Source: G963677185 sp963677185 (GTDB taxonomy: Bacteria > Bacillota > Syntrophomonadia > Syntrophomonadales > Syntrophomonadaceae). Taken from it: 64,000 nucleotides of DNA. The stretch covers positions 2,294,001-2,358,000 of the forward strand of contig OY781889.1 of NCBI GenBank assembly GCA_963677185.1, written 5' to 3'. The notes beneath the pieces were generated by a model. The model was not told where the DNA came from. It worked only from the letters and a program-made list of their open reading frames with translations, and did no database searches. A program made the translations under genes and the position numbers. Shown piece by piece: positions 53,622 through 62,650 of this stretch. Position 1 is the first letter of the stretch. Each line of letters opens with the position of its first letter.

Positions 53622-54091
53622 AGAAGGAAGCTGCAAATATCGATATGGAGTTAATCGCCTTTTTACAGGGCGATATGCCTGCAGTTAGCAGGCCGTATAG
53701 GGAGCTTGCCGTCAAATGCGGATGCACTGAACAACAGGTAGTGGAACTGATCCAAGCCTGGCTGGCAGAGGGACGAATACGGCGTATGGCTGGAGTACTG
53801 CGCCATCAACAGGCCGGCTATAATGTCAATGCCATGATCGCCTGGCGGGTAGCCGATGACAGGGCAGACGAACTGGGATGCTTGATGTCGTCCTATCCAC
53901 AGGTAAGCCATTGTTACCTGCGCAGCGAAGATGAACGCTTCCCATACAATCTTTATACCATGGTTCATAGTCGCAGCCGGGAAGAGCTGGACGGAATTAT
54001 TGCCAGCATGAAATTGGCGTCAGGAGTTGATGACTGCCAGGTGCTGGTTACTGCCAGGGAACTAAAGAAGACCAGCATGCAGTATGTATAA
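53618..54091 (+). CDS. ahbB: Siroheme decarboxylase subunit AhbB
   Basis: The partner of AhbA. Typical AhbB segments are AFLQGDMPAVSRPYRELA, IRRMAGVLRHQQAGY with its His, NAMIAWRV and VSHCYLRS followed by YNLYTMVHSRSREE. The length is 157 residues. Its ATG overlaps the ahbA stop (ATGA at 53618-53621), giving coupled one-to-one synthesis. Confidence 0.88.
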   Translation: MKKEAANIDMELIAFLQGDMPAVSRPYRELAVKCGCTEQQVVELIQAWLAEGRIRRMAGVLRHQQAGYNVNAMIAWRVADDRADELGCLMSSYPQVSHCYLRSEDERFPYNLYTMVHSRSREELDGIIASMKLASGVDDCQVLVTARELKKTSMQYV

Positions 54092-54112
54092 GGCAGATAA
54101 GGGGGAGGCATT

Positions 54113-55399
54113 TTGCAGAAGAAGCGTTCAGAGGAGCTTTTTGCTCAAGCGTCAAAGCTGATTCCGGGCGGGGTAAATAGTCCGGTACGCGCTTTCAAGT
54201 CAGTGAACTCGACCCCGCTATTTATTAAAGAAGCACGAGGTTCTCGCTTGTTCGATGTGGATGGCAACCAGTACATAGACTATGTTTGTTCCTGGGGGCC
54301 GATGATTCTGGGGCACTCCCAGGGTGAAGTGGCTGCAAAAGTAAAGGAAGCGGTGGACCGTGGCACCAGCTATGGAGCACCGTGTGAAGCCGAAGTTGAA
54401 CTGGCCGCTCTGATCATTGAAGCTCTGCCTTCGATCGAAAAAATCCGCATGGTGAGCTCTGGAACCGAAGCAACTATGAGCGCGGTGCGCCTGGCAAGAG
54501 CCTGCACCGGAAGGGAAAAATTTGTAAAATTCGAAGGATGCTATCATGGGCATGGCGACAGTTTTCTGATTAAAGCGGGTTCAGGACTTATGACAGCGGG
54601 TGTGCCATCGAGCCCGGGCATTACCAGCGGAGTATCAGAAGACACGCTCATATGCACTTACAATGACCTGGATTCGGTCAAGCAGGTGTTCAAAGAGCAC
54701 GGAGCTAGCATTGCTGCTCTGATAGTCGAACCGGTTGCCGCCAACATGGGACTGGTTCTGCCTGAAAAGGATTTTCTGGAGGGGATTCGCGAGATATGCG
54801 ATCTATACGGAGCGCTGCTTATTTTTGACGAAGTGATCAGCGGATTCAGATGCTGTTATGGCGGGTTTCAGAATATGTGCGGAATTGAACCGGACCTGAC
54901 GACTCTGGGCAAGATAATCGGCGGAGGATTTCCGGTGGGCGCGTACGGTGGCAGAGCGGAGCTGATGAACCGGATAGCGCCTGAAGGGGATGTGTACCAG
55001 GCAGGAACGCTGTCCGGCAATCCGATCGCCATGACGGCCGGTGCGGCAACCCTTAATATATTGAGAAATAGCGACTGGTATGATCGTATTGAAGTAATGG
55101 CCTACTATTTAACCGGTCAGCTGCGTTCGGTTCTGGAAGATGCGGGCTGCTTTTTTAGCATTAACCGCCTGGGCTCAATGTTTTCAATCTTCTGCTCCGA
55201 GAGTGATATACGTGGTTATGCTGATGTAATGACCTGTGATACGGAATTCTATGCATGTTTGTTCAACGCATTGCTGGAGGAAGGCGTTTATTTTCCGCCT
55301 TCGCAGTTCGAAACGTGTTTTGTGTCCGCAGCTCACGATTTGACCGATATGGAGAAGACAATAATCGCTTTTCAAAAAGCTCTGAAGAAATGTAAATAA
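54113..55399 (+). CDS. hemL: Glutamate-1-semialdehyde 2,1-aminomutase
   Basis: A PLP enzyme that forms 5-aminolevulinate. Motifs are IPGGVNSPVRAFKSV at the N-terminus, YHGHGDSFLIKAGSG, LIFDEVISGFR and the PLP-lysine region TLGKIIGGGFPVGAYGG. The length of 428 residues is normal. TTG 54113 follows GGGGGAGG. It closes the tetrapyrrole gene set, so all steps from glutamyl-tRNA to heme through siroheme are here, except a separate sirohydrochlorin ferrochelatase. Confidence 0.97.
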   Translation: MQKKRSEELFAQASKLIPGGVNSPVRAFKSVNSTPLFIKEARGSRLFDVDGNQYIDYVCSWGPMILGHSQGEVAAKVKEAVDRGTSYGAPCEAEVELAALIIEALPSIEKIRMVSSGTEATMSAVRLARACTGREKFVKFEGCYHGHGDSFLIKAGSGLMTAGVPSSPGITSGVSEDTLICTYNDLDSVKQVFKEHGASIAALIVEPVAANMGLVLPEKDFLEGIREICDLYGALLIFDEVISGFRCCYGGFQNMCGIEPDLTTLGKIIGGGFPVGAYGGRAELMNRIAPEGDVYQAGTLSGNPIAMTAGAATLNILRNSDWYDRIEVMAYYLTGQLRSVLEDAGCFFSINRLGSMFSIFCSESDIRGYADVMTCDTEFYACLFNALLEEGVYFPPSQFETCFVSAAHDLTDMEKTIIAFQKALKKCK

Positions 55400-55419
55400 T
55401 TGCTGACGGAGGTTGCTCC

Positions 55420-56193
55420 ATGAATGATTGGGATTGGTTTATCAAGCAATTTGCCATATTAAGTGAGATTGATTTGACCGCTTATAAAAGACCGCAAATG
55501 GAACGGCGCATTAACAGCTTTATGCGCACCAACAATGCTGCCAGTTATAAAAATTTTGTCGAACTGTTGAAGTCCGATAAAGATACGTATCGACGGTTTA
55601 TTGAGCACATTACTATTAATGTATCGGAGTTCTTCAGGAATCCAAACCACTGGGACATACTGGAAAATGAAATTGTTCCGTCATTGTATTCGGACACCAA
55701 GGTATTAAAAGTGTGGAGCGCTGGCTGTTCAACCGGAGAAGAACCATATTCGCTTTGTATTCTTTTCAAAGAAAGGTTCGGTGCCAAAATAGAAACAGTT
55801 CTGGCGACTGACCTGGACCGGGATGTAATGGAAAGGGCGTCTATTGGCCTGTATAACGAAAAAGCCTATCTTACAGTGCCAGCCGCTTTTCGCAGCAGGT
55901 ATTTCCATAAAGAGGGAGATTACTATCGCATATCGGATGATATAAAGAAAATGGTTCAATTCAAGCACCAGAACCTATTAAAAGATGACTTTCCCCGAAA
56001 TTGTGACCTTATTCTCTGTCGCAATGTGGTAATTTATTTTACGGAAGAAACCAAGCAGGTATTGTATAAAAAGTTCGCCGGAGCTTTGAAACCCGGGGGA
56101 GTGCTTTTCATTGGCAGCACCGAGCAGATTTTTCAGCCCAAGGATATTGGCTTGAAATCAATAGCCACATTTTTTTATCAGAAAAACAAATAA
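55420..56193 (+). CDS. cheR: CheR-type protein-glutamate methyltransferase
   Basis: Methylates chemoreceptor glutamates with SAM. An N-terminal helical domain (AYKRPQMERRINSFM, typical Arg-rich helix) and INVSEFFRNPNHW lead to the SAM motif VWSAGCSTGEEPYSL. CDLILCRNVVIYF is the second motif. The length of 257 residues is normal. It starts at ATG 55420, 20 nt after hemL, and no other che gene is nearby, so it is an orphan copy. The following 275 nt before etfB show no gene; a 10-bp palindrome AGTCTAGACT lies at 56411-56420. Confidence 0.93.
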   Translation: MNDWDWFIKQFAILSEIDLTAYKRPQMERRINSFMRTNNAASYKNFVELLKSDKDTYRRFIEHITINVSEFFRNPNHWDILENEIVPSLYSDTKVLKVWSAGCSTGEEPYSLCILFKERFGAKIETVLATDLDRDVMERASIGLYNEKAYLTVPAAFRSRYFHKEGDYYRISDDIKKMVQFKHQNLLKDDFPRNCDLILCRNVVIYFTEETKQVLYKKFAGALKPGGVLFIGSTEQIFQPKDIGLKSIATFFYQKNK

Positions 56194-56468
56194 TGGGAAT
56201 TATCCAGCAGGGATAAATAAAAAAATCCAAGCGGTTAGCAGGAATTTGTAAAGTTATCAAGAAGTAAGAAGTGTTATAGATGTTGCCGGACATACATAAT
56301 GCAGGCAGCAGTTTATATTGTTGAACATGTAATCGTGGCGGTAAAGTGCCGTAGGCAATTTAGTATAGCAGGAAAAACGCTCTCATGGGGGTGATTGGCT
56401 GTAACTCATTAGTCTAGACTGATATGTTTCGGTTAGAAAGCCCAATCAAAGAAAAAGGAGGAATGGAC

Positions 56469-57224
56469 TTGAAGGTTCTAGTTTGTGTAAAGCAGACATT
56501 CGACACCGAAGCCAAGATTGAATTGAAAGACGGTAAAATCTCGGATGCTGGCATCAACATGATTATCAACCCTTATGACGAAGTAGCTGTAGAAGGTGCC
56601 ATTCAGCTAAAAGAAAAAGGCGTTGCGACTGAGATTGTGGTCGTTTCCGCAGGCGCTGACAAAGCTATGGACGCAATTCGCACCGCTCTGGCCATGGGCG
56701 CTGACAGAGGCATACTGGTACAGCAGGACTCCTCTGCAGATGAATTTGCCCGTGCCGTAGCCCTGGCAGAAGTAATTAAGGGAGAAAGCCCGAATCTGGT
56801 ACTGGCTGGACACGTAGCCGCTGATGACGGTTCCTCTCAGGTTCCTACCAGAATCGCCGAAGTTCTTGGCATGCCGCACATTAATGTTATCACTACTCTG
56901 GATATTGCAGGCGGCGAAGTTACCTGCAAGAGCGAAGCTGACGGCGGTACTCAGACCACCAAGGTTGCTCTGCCCGCAGTAGTATCTTCACAGGTAAGCT
57001 GGAATGAACCCCGTTATCCTTCCATGAAGGGTATCATGCAGGCCAAGAAAAAGCCGGTTAGCACTGTTGCTGCCAAGGCTGTTGACAATAAAGTGAAGAT
57101 CGTTGAGTTCGCTCTGCCCGCAGCCAAAGCCGCTGGCATCAAGGTTGAAGACGAGCCTGAAGTATGCGCAAACAAACTGGCTGACTGGATGAAAAACACC
57201 GTTAAGGTGGAACCCAAAAAATAA
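56469..57224 (+). CDS. etfB: Electron transfer flavoprotein beta subunit
   Basis: With EtfA, accepts electrons from acyl-CoA dehydrogenases. The N-terminal VLVCVKQTFDTEAKI, the INPYDEVAVEGAIQL segment, the ALAMGADRGILV strand and the nucleotide-loop VAADDGSSQVP are typical. I use TTG 56469, 7 nt after GGAGG; the ATG at 56463 sits directly on that site and is too close. The length is 251 residues. The gene, like etfA and the oxidoreductase downstream, reads as if adapted for high expression. The order etfB-etfA-FeS oxidoreductase is that of fatty-acid-oxidising syntrophs. Confidence 0.95.
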   Translation: MKVLVCVKQTFDTEAKIELKDGKISDAGINMIINPYDEVAVEGAIQLKEKGVATEIVVVSAGADKAMDAIRTALAMGADRGILVQQDSSADEFARAVALAEVIKGESPNLVLAGHVAADDGSSQVPTRIAEVLGMPHINVITTLDIAGGEVTCKSEADGGTQTTKVALPAVVSSQVSWNEPRYPSMKGIMQAKKKPVSTVAAKAVDNKVKIVEFALPAAKAAGIKVEDEPEVCANKLADWMKNTVKVEPKK

Positions 57225-57268
57225 CATTGTTCACTTTATGGACTAATGATAACGAAGGAGGGTAATTG

Positions 57269-58222
57269 ATGCCTGGAACATGGGTATTTGTTGAACAGAG
57301 AGACGGAAATGTTCGTAAAGTCACTTATGAAATGATATCTCAAGCTAAAAAATTGGGCGGTGAAGTTACTGCTGTCGTATTTGGCAAAGGCGTAGAAGCT
57401 CTGGCTCCCAGCTTTGCAAAACATGGCGCTGACAAAGTTTTAGCCGCTGACAGCGATTTATTTGCTACTTATAACACTGGTGCTTTTGTTGCCCAGCTGG
57501 CTGGCATGATTGCTGCCGACAAGCCCAATGCTATTCTTTTTGCCCATTCATTTAACGGCAGAGATCTGGCTTCCAGACTGGCTCAGAAATTAGAGCTGGG
57601 CCTGGCAACAGACATAATTGGTGCCGAATTGAGCGAAGGCAAAGGCCTATTCACCCGTTCAGTATATGCAGGAAAAGCCCTGGCCAAAGTTGAAGTGCCT
57701 GGCTCTCCCGTATTGGCTACTGTTCGCGGCGGTGTCTTCGAAGTTGTAGAAAGCGCTGGCGCTGGTGCAGTAACCGCAGCAGCCGTTACCGCTACTGCTG
57801 CTGATGTATATCAGAACGTTTTGGCATTCGAAGCCACAGTTTCGGCCAGACCCGAACTGAATGAAGCTGATGTTGTAGTGTCCGGCGGCCGCGGCTGCAA
57901 AGGACCTGAAGGCATTAAGCTGGTTGAAGAACTCGCCGACCTGCTGGGTGCAGCTGTTGGCGGCTCCCGTGCAGCCATTGACTCTGGCTGGCTGGGACAT
58001 GAACTGCAGGTTGGCCAGACCGGCAAGGTGGTTTGCCCGAATCTGTATATCGCATGCGGAATTTCTGGAGCTATTCAGCATCTGGCTGGCATGTCCTCCT
58101 CAAAATTCATCGCTGCTGTCAATACTGACCCCGAAGCACCGATCTTTAACATTTCGGACTTTGGTGTTGTAGCTGATATGTTCAAAGTAGTTCCAACTTT
58201 GATCTCTGAAATGAAAAAATAA
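57269..58222 (+). CDS. etfA: Electron transfer flavoprotein alpha subunit
   Basis: A FAD-binding subunit that passes electrons from EtfB to the membrane oxidoreductase. The C-terminal FAD domain is well conserved: GGRGCKGPEGIKLVEELA, GSRAAIDSGW, QVGQTGKVVCPNLYI, GISGAIQHLAGM and DPEAPIFN. ATG 57269 lies 7 nt after AAGGAGGG. The length is 317 residues. No N-terminal ferredoxin domain is present. Confidence 0.96.
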   Translation: MPGTWVFVEQRDGNVRKVTYEMISQAKKLGGEVTAVVFGKGVEALAPSFAKHGADKVLAADSDLFATYNTGAFVAQLAGMIAADKPNAILFAHSFNGRDLASRLAQKLELGLATDIIGAELSEGKGLFTRSVYAGKALAKVEVPGSPVLATVRGGVFEVVESAGAGAVTAAAVTATAADVYQNVLAFEATVSARPELNEADVVVSGGRGCKGPEGIKLVEELADLLGAAVGGSRAAIDSGWLGHELQVGQTGKVVCPNLYIACGISGAIQHLAGMSSSKFIAAVNTDPEAPIFNISDFGVVADMFKVVPTLISEMKK

Positions 58223-58234
58223 CTGCTGCTAATA

Positions 58235-58268
58235 TGCACCAGGCATGCGGATTTGCGTGCCTGGTGCA
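58235..58268 (+). terminator. Intercistronic hairpin between etfA and the membrane oxidoreductase
   Basis: GCACCAGGCATGC (58236-58248) pairs with GCGTGCCTGGTGC (58255-58267) with one G-U, extended by an outer T-A pair, followed by ACCTTTATAAA. The T tract is poor. It may be a partial terminator or 3'-end stabiliser. Confidence 0.6.
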
Positions 58269-58302
58269 CCTTTATAAACATATGAAAGGGGGGAAATAAC
58301 AG

Positions 58303-60477
58303 GTGTCATGGTTAGAATATATTGGTGGTAAGCTATTTCATTATCACCCCATGGAAGCTTATGAACAAATAGGTGAAGCCGGCCGCATGGTAGGAGCTAA
58401 CATTCCTTCAGAGTGGATTTTATATGCTCTATCCCCGTTGCCGATTATTATCTTCTGTATCGGATTCTTCCTCAGATACCGGACCTGGGCTCTTGCTAAT
58501 GGCAAATCCATGCGTTTTGACCAGGTTGGAGCTAGAATTGGTTCATTGTTCAAAAACAGCATTTTCCAGGCACGCCTGTTTAAGAAACCTTTCCCCGGAA
58601 TCATGCATGCCCTTTTATTCTGGGGATTCTTAATCCTGTTTACTGCCGCTGGCGTGGACGCTCTGCATTACTGGGTTGGCTGGCCTCATGTAATAGGTGG
58701 AAGCTATATCGGTTTTGCTGCTGTAGTTGACCTGTTCGGACTGGGCGCTTTAATCGGTGTTATTTGTCTGGCATACATCCGTTACATTCAAAAACCCGAA
58801 CGCCTCAACGACACCATATCTTCTGATGGTTGGATTTTACTTTTCGTATTTGTAATACTTTTAACCGGATTCTTCATTGAAGGCGCCCGCATTGCTATGC
58901 AGGTGAAAATGACCTCAACCCTGACCGCTACCAGCGCAAACTACGGCTGGGATCAGCTCGCTTCACCAGCTGGCTGGTGGTTCCAGTATCTGTTTGCCTG
59001 GATGAGCCTGGATGTAATCAGCTCCTGGCACCGCATTCTGTGGTGGGTCCATGCTGCACTGGCGTTTACCTTCATTGCTATTGTTCCATTCACCAAGCTG
59101 TGGCATATATTTGCCTCTATGCTCAATCATTATTTCCGCGATCTGGAACCGTCAGCATGTTCATTGATTGAGAACATTGATGAAGCTGAAACATTTGGTG
59201 TGGAAAGAATTGAAGAATATGCATGGAAAGACTTCCTGGATTTCGATACCTGTATTCGCTGCGGCCGTTGCCAGGAAGTATGCCCTGCATACAACACTGG
59301 CAAACATCTGAATCCCAAGCTTACAGTTATTCAGGCTATGAACAAGCATATGGTAGCCAAGGCTCCATTTTTGATGGATGCCAAGAAAAATCCTGTGGCT
59401 GAAGAAGTCGCTATGACCCACGAAGAGCCTGCAGAAGATGTCAACCCGATGGAAGTCAGCCTTATTTACGATGTCGTAACAGCTGATGTCATTTGGGATT
59501 GCACCAACTGCCGCGCTTGTATGGAAGCATGTCCGATGTATATCGAGCATATTCCGAAGCTCATTGAACTTCGCCGCAATCTGGTTATGTGGCAGGGCGA
59601 CATGCTTAGTGAAGCTCAGATGGCATTCACCAACATGGAACGCAATTACAACCCCTGGGGTGTTGGATATACCAACCGCTCCAACTGGCTGGAAGAAAGA
59701 GGCGTTCGCGATATCGTGAACCTGATTCCGGAAGATGGCAAGGAATTCGAATACCTGCTGTACGGTGGTTGTGCTGTGGCATTTGACGATCGCTACAAGA
59801 AGGTCGGCGAAGCCCTGGTTAAGCTGCTCAACAAAGCCGGAGTCTCCTTCGGGTATCTGGGTGTTGAAGAGTTCTGCTGCGGCGACTCTGCCCGCAGGCT
59901 AGGCAACGAATATCTATACCAGACCCTGGCCAACATGAACATTGAAAGCTTCAACAACTACGGAGTCAAAAAGATTATCGTAGTCTGCCCGCATGGCTAT
60001 AATGCTCTTAAGAACGAGTATCCGCAGCTGGGCGGCAAGTATGAAGTATATCACTATACTGAAATCTTGGCTCAGCTCATTGCTTCAGGTAAACTGAAAG
60101 GCGCCAAGTCCCTCGGAGCCAAGGCGACTTATCATGATTCCTGCTTCCTGGGACGTCACAATGGCATTTATGATGACCCCAGAAAGGTTCTGTCCACTGC
60201 AGGAGCCACCGTGATTGAACACGAAAAGGGCATGAGCAATGGTTTTTGCTGCGGTGCTGGCGGCGGGCGGATGTGGCTGGAAGAACATGCTTCAGATCCG
60301 TTCAAACGCATTAACGACACCAGGGCTGACCAATTACTGGAAGCTAATCCAGAAATGATAATTACTAACTGCCCGTTCTGCCTGACCATGCTGTCTGACG
60401 GTGTAAAATCCGCCAGCGCTGAAGAAAATACCAAAGTATTCGACGTAGCAGAGGTTCTCTGGCAGTCCATGAGTTAA
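58303..60477 (+). CDS. Membrane-bound FeS oxidoreductase, Etf:menaquinone oxidoreductase (EMO) type
   Basis: This 724-residue membrane protein is known in Syntrophomonas as the DUF224 protein paired with EtfAB. Residues about 35-280 form a NarI-like membrane domain with six or so helices, expected to hold b-type heme and meet menaquinone. Two [4Fe-4S] motifs follow (CIRCGRCQEVCP near 317 and CTNCRACMEACP near 400), then two CCG cysteine domains (EEFCCGDSARR, and SNGFCCGAGGGRM with NCPFCLTM). In the accepted model it moves electrons from reduced Etf to menaquinone during butyrate or fatty-acid oxidation. GTG 58303 follows AAAGGGGGG. A strong terminator ends the operon. Confidence 0.94.
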   Translation: MSWLEYIGGKLFHYHPMEAYEQIGEAGRMVGANIPSEWILYALSPLPIIIFCIGFFLRYRTWALANGKSMRFDQVGARIGSLFKNSIFQARLFKKPFPGIMHALLFWGFLILFTAAGVDALHYWVGWPHVIGGSYIGFAAVVDLFGLGALIGVICLAYIRYIQKPERLNDTISSDGWILLFVFVILLTGFFIEGARIAMQVKMTSTLTATSANYGWDQLASPAGWWFQYLFAWMSLDVISSWHRILWWVHAALAFTFIAIVPFTKLWHIFASMLNHYFRDLEPSACSLIENIDEAETFGVERIEEYAWKDFLDFDTCIRCGRCQEVCPAYNTGKHLNPKLTVIQAMNKHMVAKAPFLMDAKKNPVAEEVAMTHEEPAEDVNPMEVSLIYDVVTADVIWDCTNCRACMEACPMYIEHIPKLIELRRNLVMWQGDMLSEAQMAFTNMERNYNPWGVGYTNRSNWLEERGVRDIVNLIPEDGKEFEYLLYGGCAVAFDDRYKKVGEALVKLLNKAGVSFGYLGVEEFCCGDSARRLGNEYLYQTLANMNIESFNNYGVKKIIVVCPHGYNALKNEYPQLGGKYEVYHYTEILAQLIASGKLKGAKSLGAKATYHDSCFLGRHNGIYDDPRKVLSTAGATVIEHEKGMSNGFCCGAGGGRMWLEEHASDPFKRINDTRADQLLEANPEMIITNCPFCLTMLSDGVKSASAEENTKVFDVAEVLWQSMS

Positions 60478-60481
60478 ACTT

Positions 60482-60520
60482 AAAAACGGGCTATCTGCTT
60501 CAGCAGATAGCCCGTTTTTT
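60482..60520. terminator. Strong bidirectional terminator after the Etf/EMO operon
   Basis: AAAAACGGGCTATCTGC pairs with GCAGATAGCCCGTTTTT around a TTCA loop, with an A run on the left and a T run on the right. It serves both the EMO gene and the convergent unknown gene. Confidence 0.95.
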
Positions 60521-60539
60521 TCTTCTAATGTTTCACCCT

Positions 60540-61076
60540 TTATTCCCATTCTTCTTCAATTTCAGTTATTTTTAGTTCCGCATAGCCAGCCAGGAAAGCC
60601 AGTGAAGAGGTCTTAAAGAAAACATAATCCAGGGCTTCGCAAATATCGGCGAAAATAGCGGTGCCGTGCCCGTTAATATTCAGAGCCATGGATAGACGGC
60701 GAGAATCGTGATCGTACAGAATTGATGGTTCATATGATCCGATCTCCAGCAGATCAAACACCTCAATAGGGTCTTGAACCGCACTAACGATGCGCCCATG
60801 GCTGCTGGCGCGAATGCTTTCGAAATACTGAACCCCGCTTAAGCTGGCCTGAATTCTGCGATAGTACTTGCTGCAGTCACTGTCGGCTGGATCATTCATT
60901 ATTCCGCACATACCAGGGTGCTCAATGCTAATGTAGGCGTCGATAATAAGGTCCAGGCTTGCTGTCAGCGGATCATAAACCGCTTCCATCAGAAAGCTTT
61001 GTGAAAAAACGTATTGTTCTATGCTGGCATCCACTTCGTCTTCCAGGGAGAAACCCGGATATTCTGCATAATCCAA
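60540..61076 (-). CDS. Hypothetical protein, no family recognised
   Basis: A 178-residue protein rich in Asp, Glu, Ser and Tyr, soluble in appearance, with no cysteine-metal motif beyond scattered Cys. It starts at TTG 61076, 10 nt after AAAGGAGG; the open frame to 61160 has no ribosome binding site. Readable features are an acidic start (FSLEDEVDASIEQY), a central ISIEHPGMCG, and a C-terminal acidic IEEEW. It lies between the EMO terminator and the divergent lspA. I cannot assign a function. Confidence 0.65.
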   Translation of the reverse strand: MDYAEYPGFSLEDEVDASIEQYVFSQSFLMEAVYDPLTASLDLIIDAYISIEHPGMCGIMNDPADSDCSKYYRRIQASLSGVQYFESIRASSHGRIVSAVQDPIEVFDLLEIGSYEPSILYDHDSRRLSMALNINGHGTAIFADICEALDYVFFKTSSLAFLAGYAELKITEIEEEWE

Positions 61077-61244
61077 CCGTGACCAGCCTCCTTTGATAAA
61101 TCTTTTCTTATAATGGCATAGATAAGTAATATAAAACAATATACTTGATAAGACTATCATCGCATTTCATGCTCTTTCATTATTGCTATATTTGCAATAT
61201 ACTGTGGAGAGCCTTTTACAGCGAAGCATAAACGGGGTGAAAGC

Positions 61245-61697
61245 ATGGTTTTCTGGGTATGTGCTGCACTGGTGCTGGTTCTGGACCAGTTGAGCAAATG
61301 GGCGGTGATCAATTATCTTTCAGCAGTGGACGGGCATGTGCTGTCATTGGGGATATTTGACATACGCCTGGTATACAATAAAGGCGCTGCTTTTGGAATA
61401 CTGCAGGGACACCAGCAATTATTAATCATCGTAGCCCTGTGTGCTGTGTGTGGGGCGGTGTTTTATCTTCACAAGTACCAGCATGGTTTCAGGATGAAAT
61501 TGCTGGCAGGGCTTATAACGGGCGGGGCGCTTGGCAACCTGGTTGACCGGGCCTTGCTGGGATATGTTGTTGATTTTATTGACTTTAGATGGTGGCCGGT
61601 TTTCAACCTGGCCGATAGCGCTATAGTGGTTGGAGCTTGCCTGCTGGCCATCAGTATTGTAACCGGCTGTGATAAAGAAGGAAATGCGCATGAATGA
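61245..61697 (+). CDS. lspA: Lipoprotein signal peptidase
   Basis: A membrane aspartyl peptidase that removes signal peptides from lipoproteins such as the two GY-repeat lipoproteins of this window. Four membrane helices, LDQLSKW at the start, YNKGAAFGI, and the catalytic Asp pair in GNLVDRALLGYVVDF and FNLADS are visible. The length of 150 residues is normal. It overlaps the next gene by 8 nt. Confidence 0.97.
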   Translation: MVFWVCAALVLVLDQLSKWAVINYLSAVDGHVLSLGIFDIRLVYNKGAAFGILQGHQQLLIIVALCAVCGAVFYLHKYQHGFRMKLLAGLITGGALGNLVDRALLGYVVDFIDFRWWPVFNLADSAIVVGACLLAISIVTGCDKEGNAHE

Positions 61698-62607
61698 GGT
61701 AATCGTAATTAACGTTGAAGAACACGGCCATGGCGAGAGGCTGGATAGTTTTATAAGCGATGAAATTGAACGCCTGTCCCGTCAGTACATCCAGACCCTG
61801 ATAAAGGAAGGGCATGTGCTGGTGAACGGCAATAATGGCCGGGCGAGCCTGCGTCTGAAGGAACATGATTCCATACGGGTTGAAGTGCCGGAGATGCAGG
61901 AAATATTGGTGGAGGCCTGCGATATTCCACTGGATGTGGTTTACGAGGACAGCGAATTGCTGGTAATCAACAAGCCCAAGGGCCTGGTGGTTCATCCCGC
62001 ACCGGGGAACTGGGACCAGACCCTGGTTAACGCTCTTCTTTTTCATGTAAAAGACCTGTCGGGCATCAACGGCAAGCTGCGCCCTGGTATTGTTCATCGC
62101 CTGGACAAGGACACCTCCGGACTGATTGTAGTGGCCAAGAATGACGCTTCCCACCGGGGGCTCGCTGAACAGATTAAGGATCACAGCTTTAACCGCGAAT
62201 ATATCGCTTTGGTGCATGGTGTAATACAGGAAAACCTTGGCATGATTGATGCACCGATAGGGCGGAGCAAGAAAGACCGAAAAAAGATGGCAGTGGAGCC
62301 TAATGGGAAACAGGCTTTGAGCCAGTACTCGGTTGTAAAGCGCTATCGCAATTACAGCCTGGTAAATATCAAGCTGCTAACCGGGCGCACCCATCAGATC
62401 AGGGTTCATTTCGCCTACATCAAGCATCCCGTTCTGGGAGATAGCACATATGGCAGCGGCCGCAATCCCTTTGGGCTTGAATCCCAGTTTTTACATGCCC
62501 GCCTGCTTGGTTTTATCCATCCGCTCACCGGAAGCTATATGGAGTTTTCCTGTGATATGCCGTCTGAACTGCAGGCAATTATCAATAAGCTGGATCTGTC
62601 AGATTGA
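61690..62607 (+). CDS. Ribosomal large-subunit pseudouridine synthase, RluD/RluA family
   Basis: Isomerises uridines in 23S rRNA. An N-terminal S4 domain (RLDSFISDEIERLSRQYIQ) is followed by the catalytic HRLDKDTSGLIVVAKN with its Asp, then RTHQIRVHFAYIKHPVLGD. The length of 305 residues fits the RluD type. ATG 61690 lies 7 nt after AAGGA inside the end of lspA; the GTG at 61669 is less likely. The lspA-rluD-pyrR-pyrB order is conserved in Firmicutes. Confidence 0.96.
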   Translation: MNEVIVINVEEHGHGERLDSFISDEIERLSRQYIQTLIKEGHVLVNGNNGRASLRLKEHDSIRVEVPEMQEILVEACDIPLDVVYEDSELLVINKPKGLVVHPAPGNWDQTLVNALLFHVKDLSGINGKLRPGIVHRLDKDTSGLIVVAKNDASHRGLAEQIKDHSFNREYIALVHGVIQENLGMIDAPIGRSKKDRKKMAVEPNGKQALSQYSVVKRYRNYSLVNIKLLTGRTHQIRVHFAYIKHPVLGDSTYGSGRNPFGLESQFLHARLLGFIHPLTGSYMEFSCDMPSELQAIINKLDLSD

Positions 62608-62650
62608 CAGTACGGTTGGCATTGTCTACAATTTTATAGGAAACCTTTAA

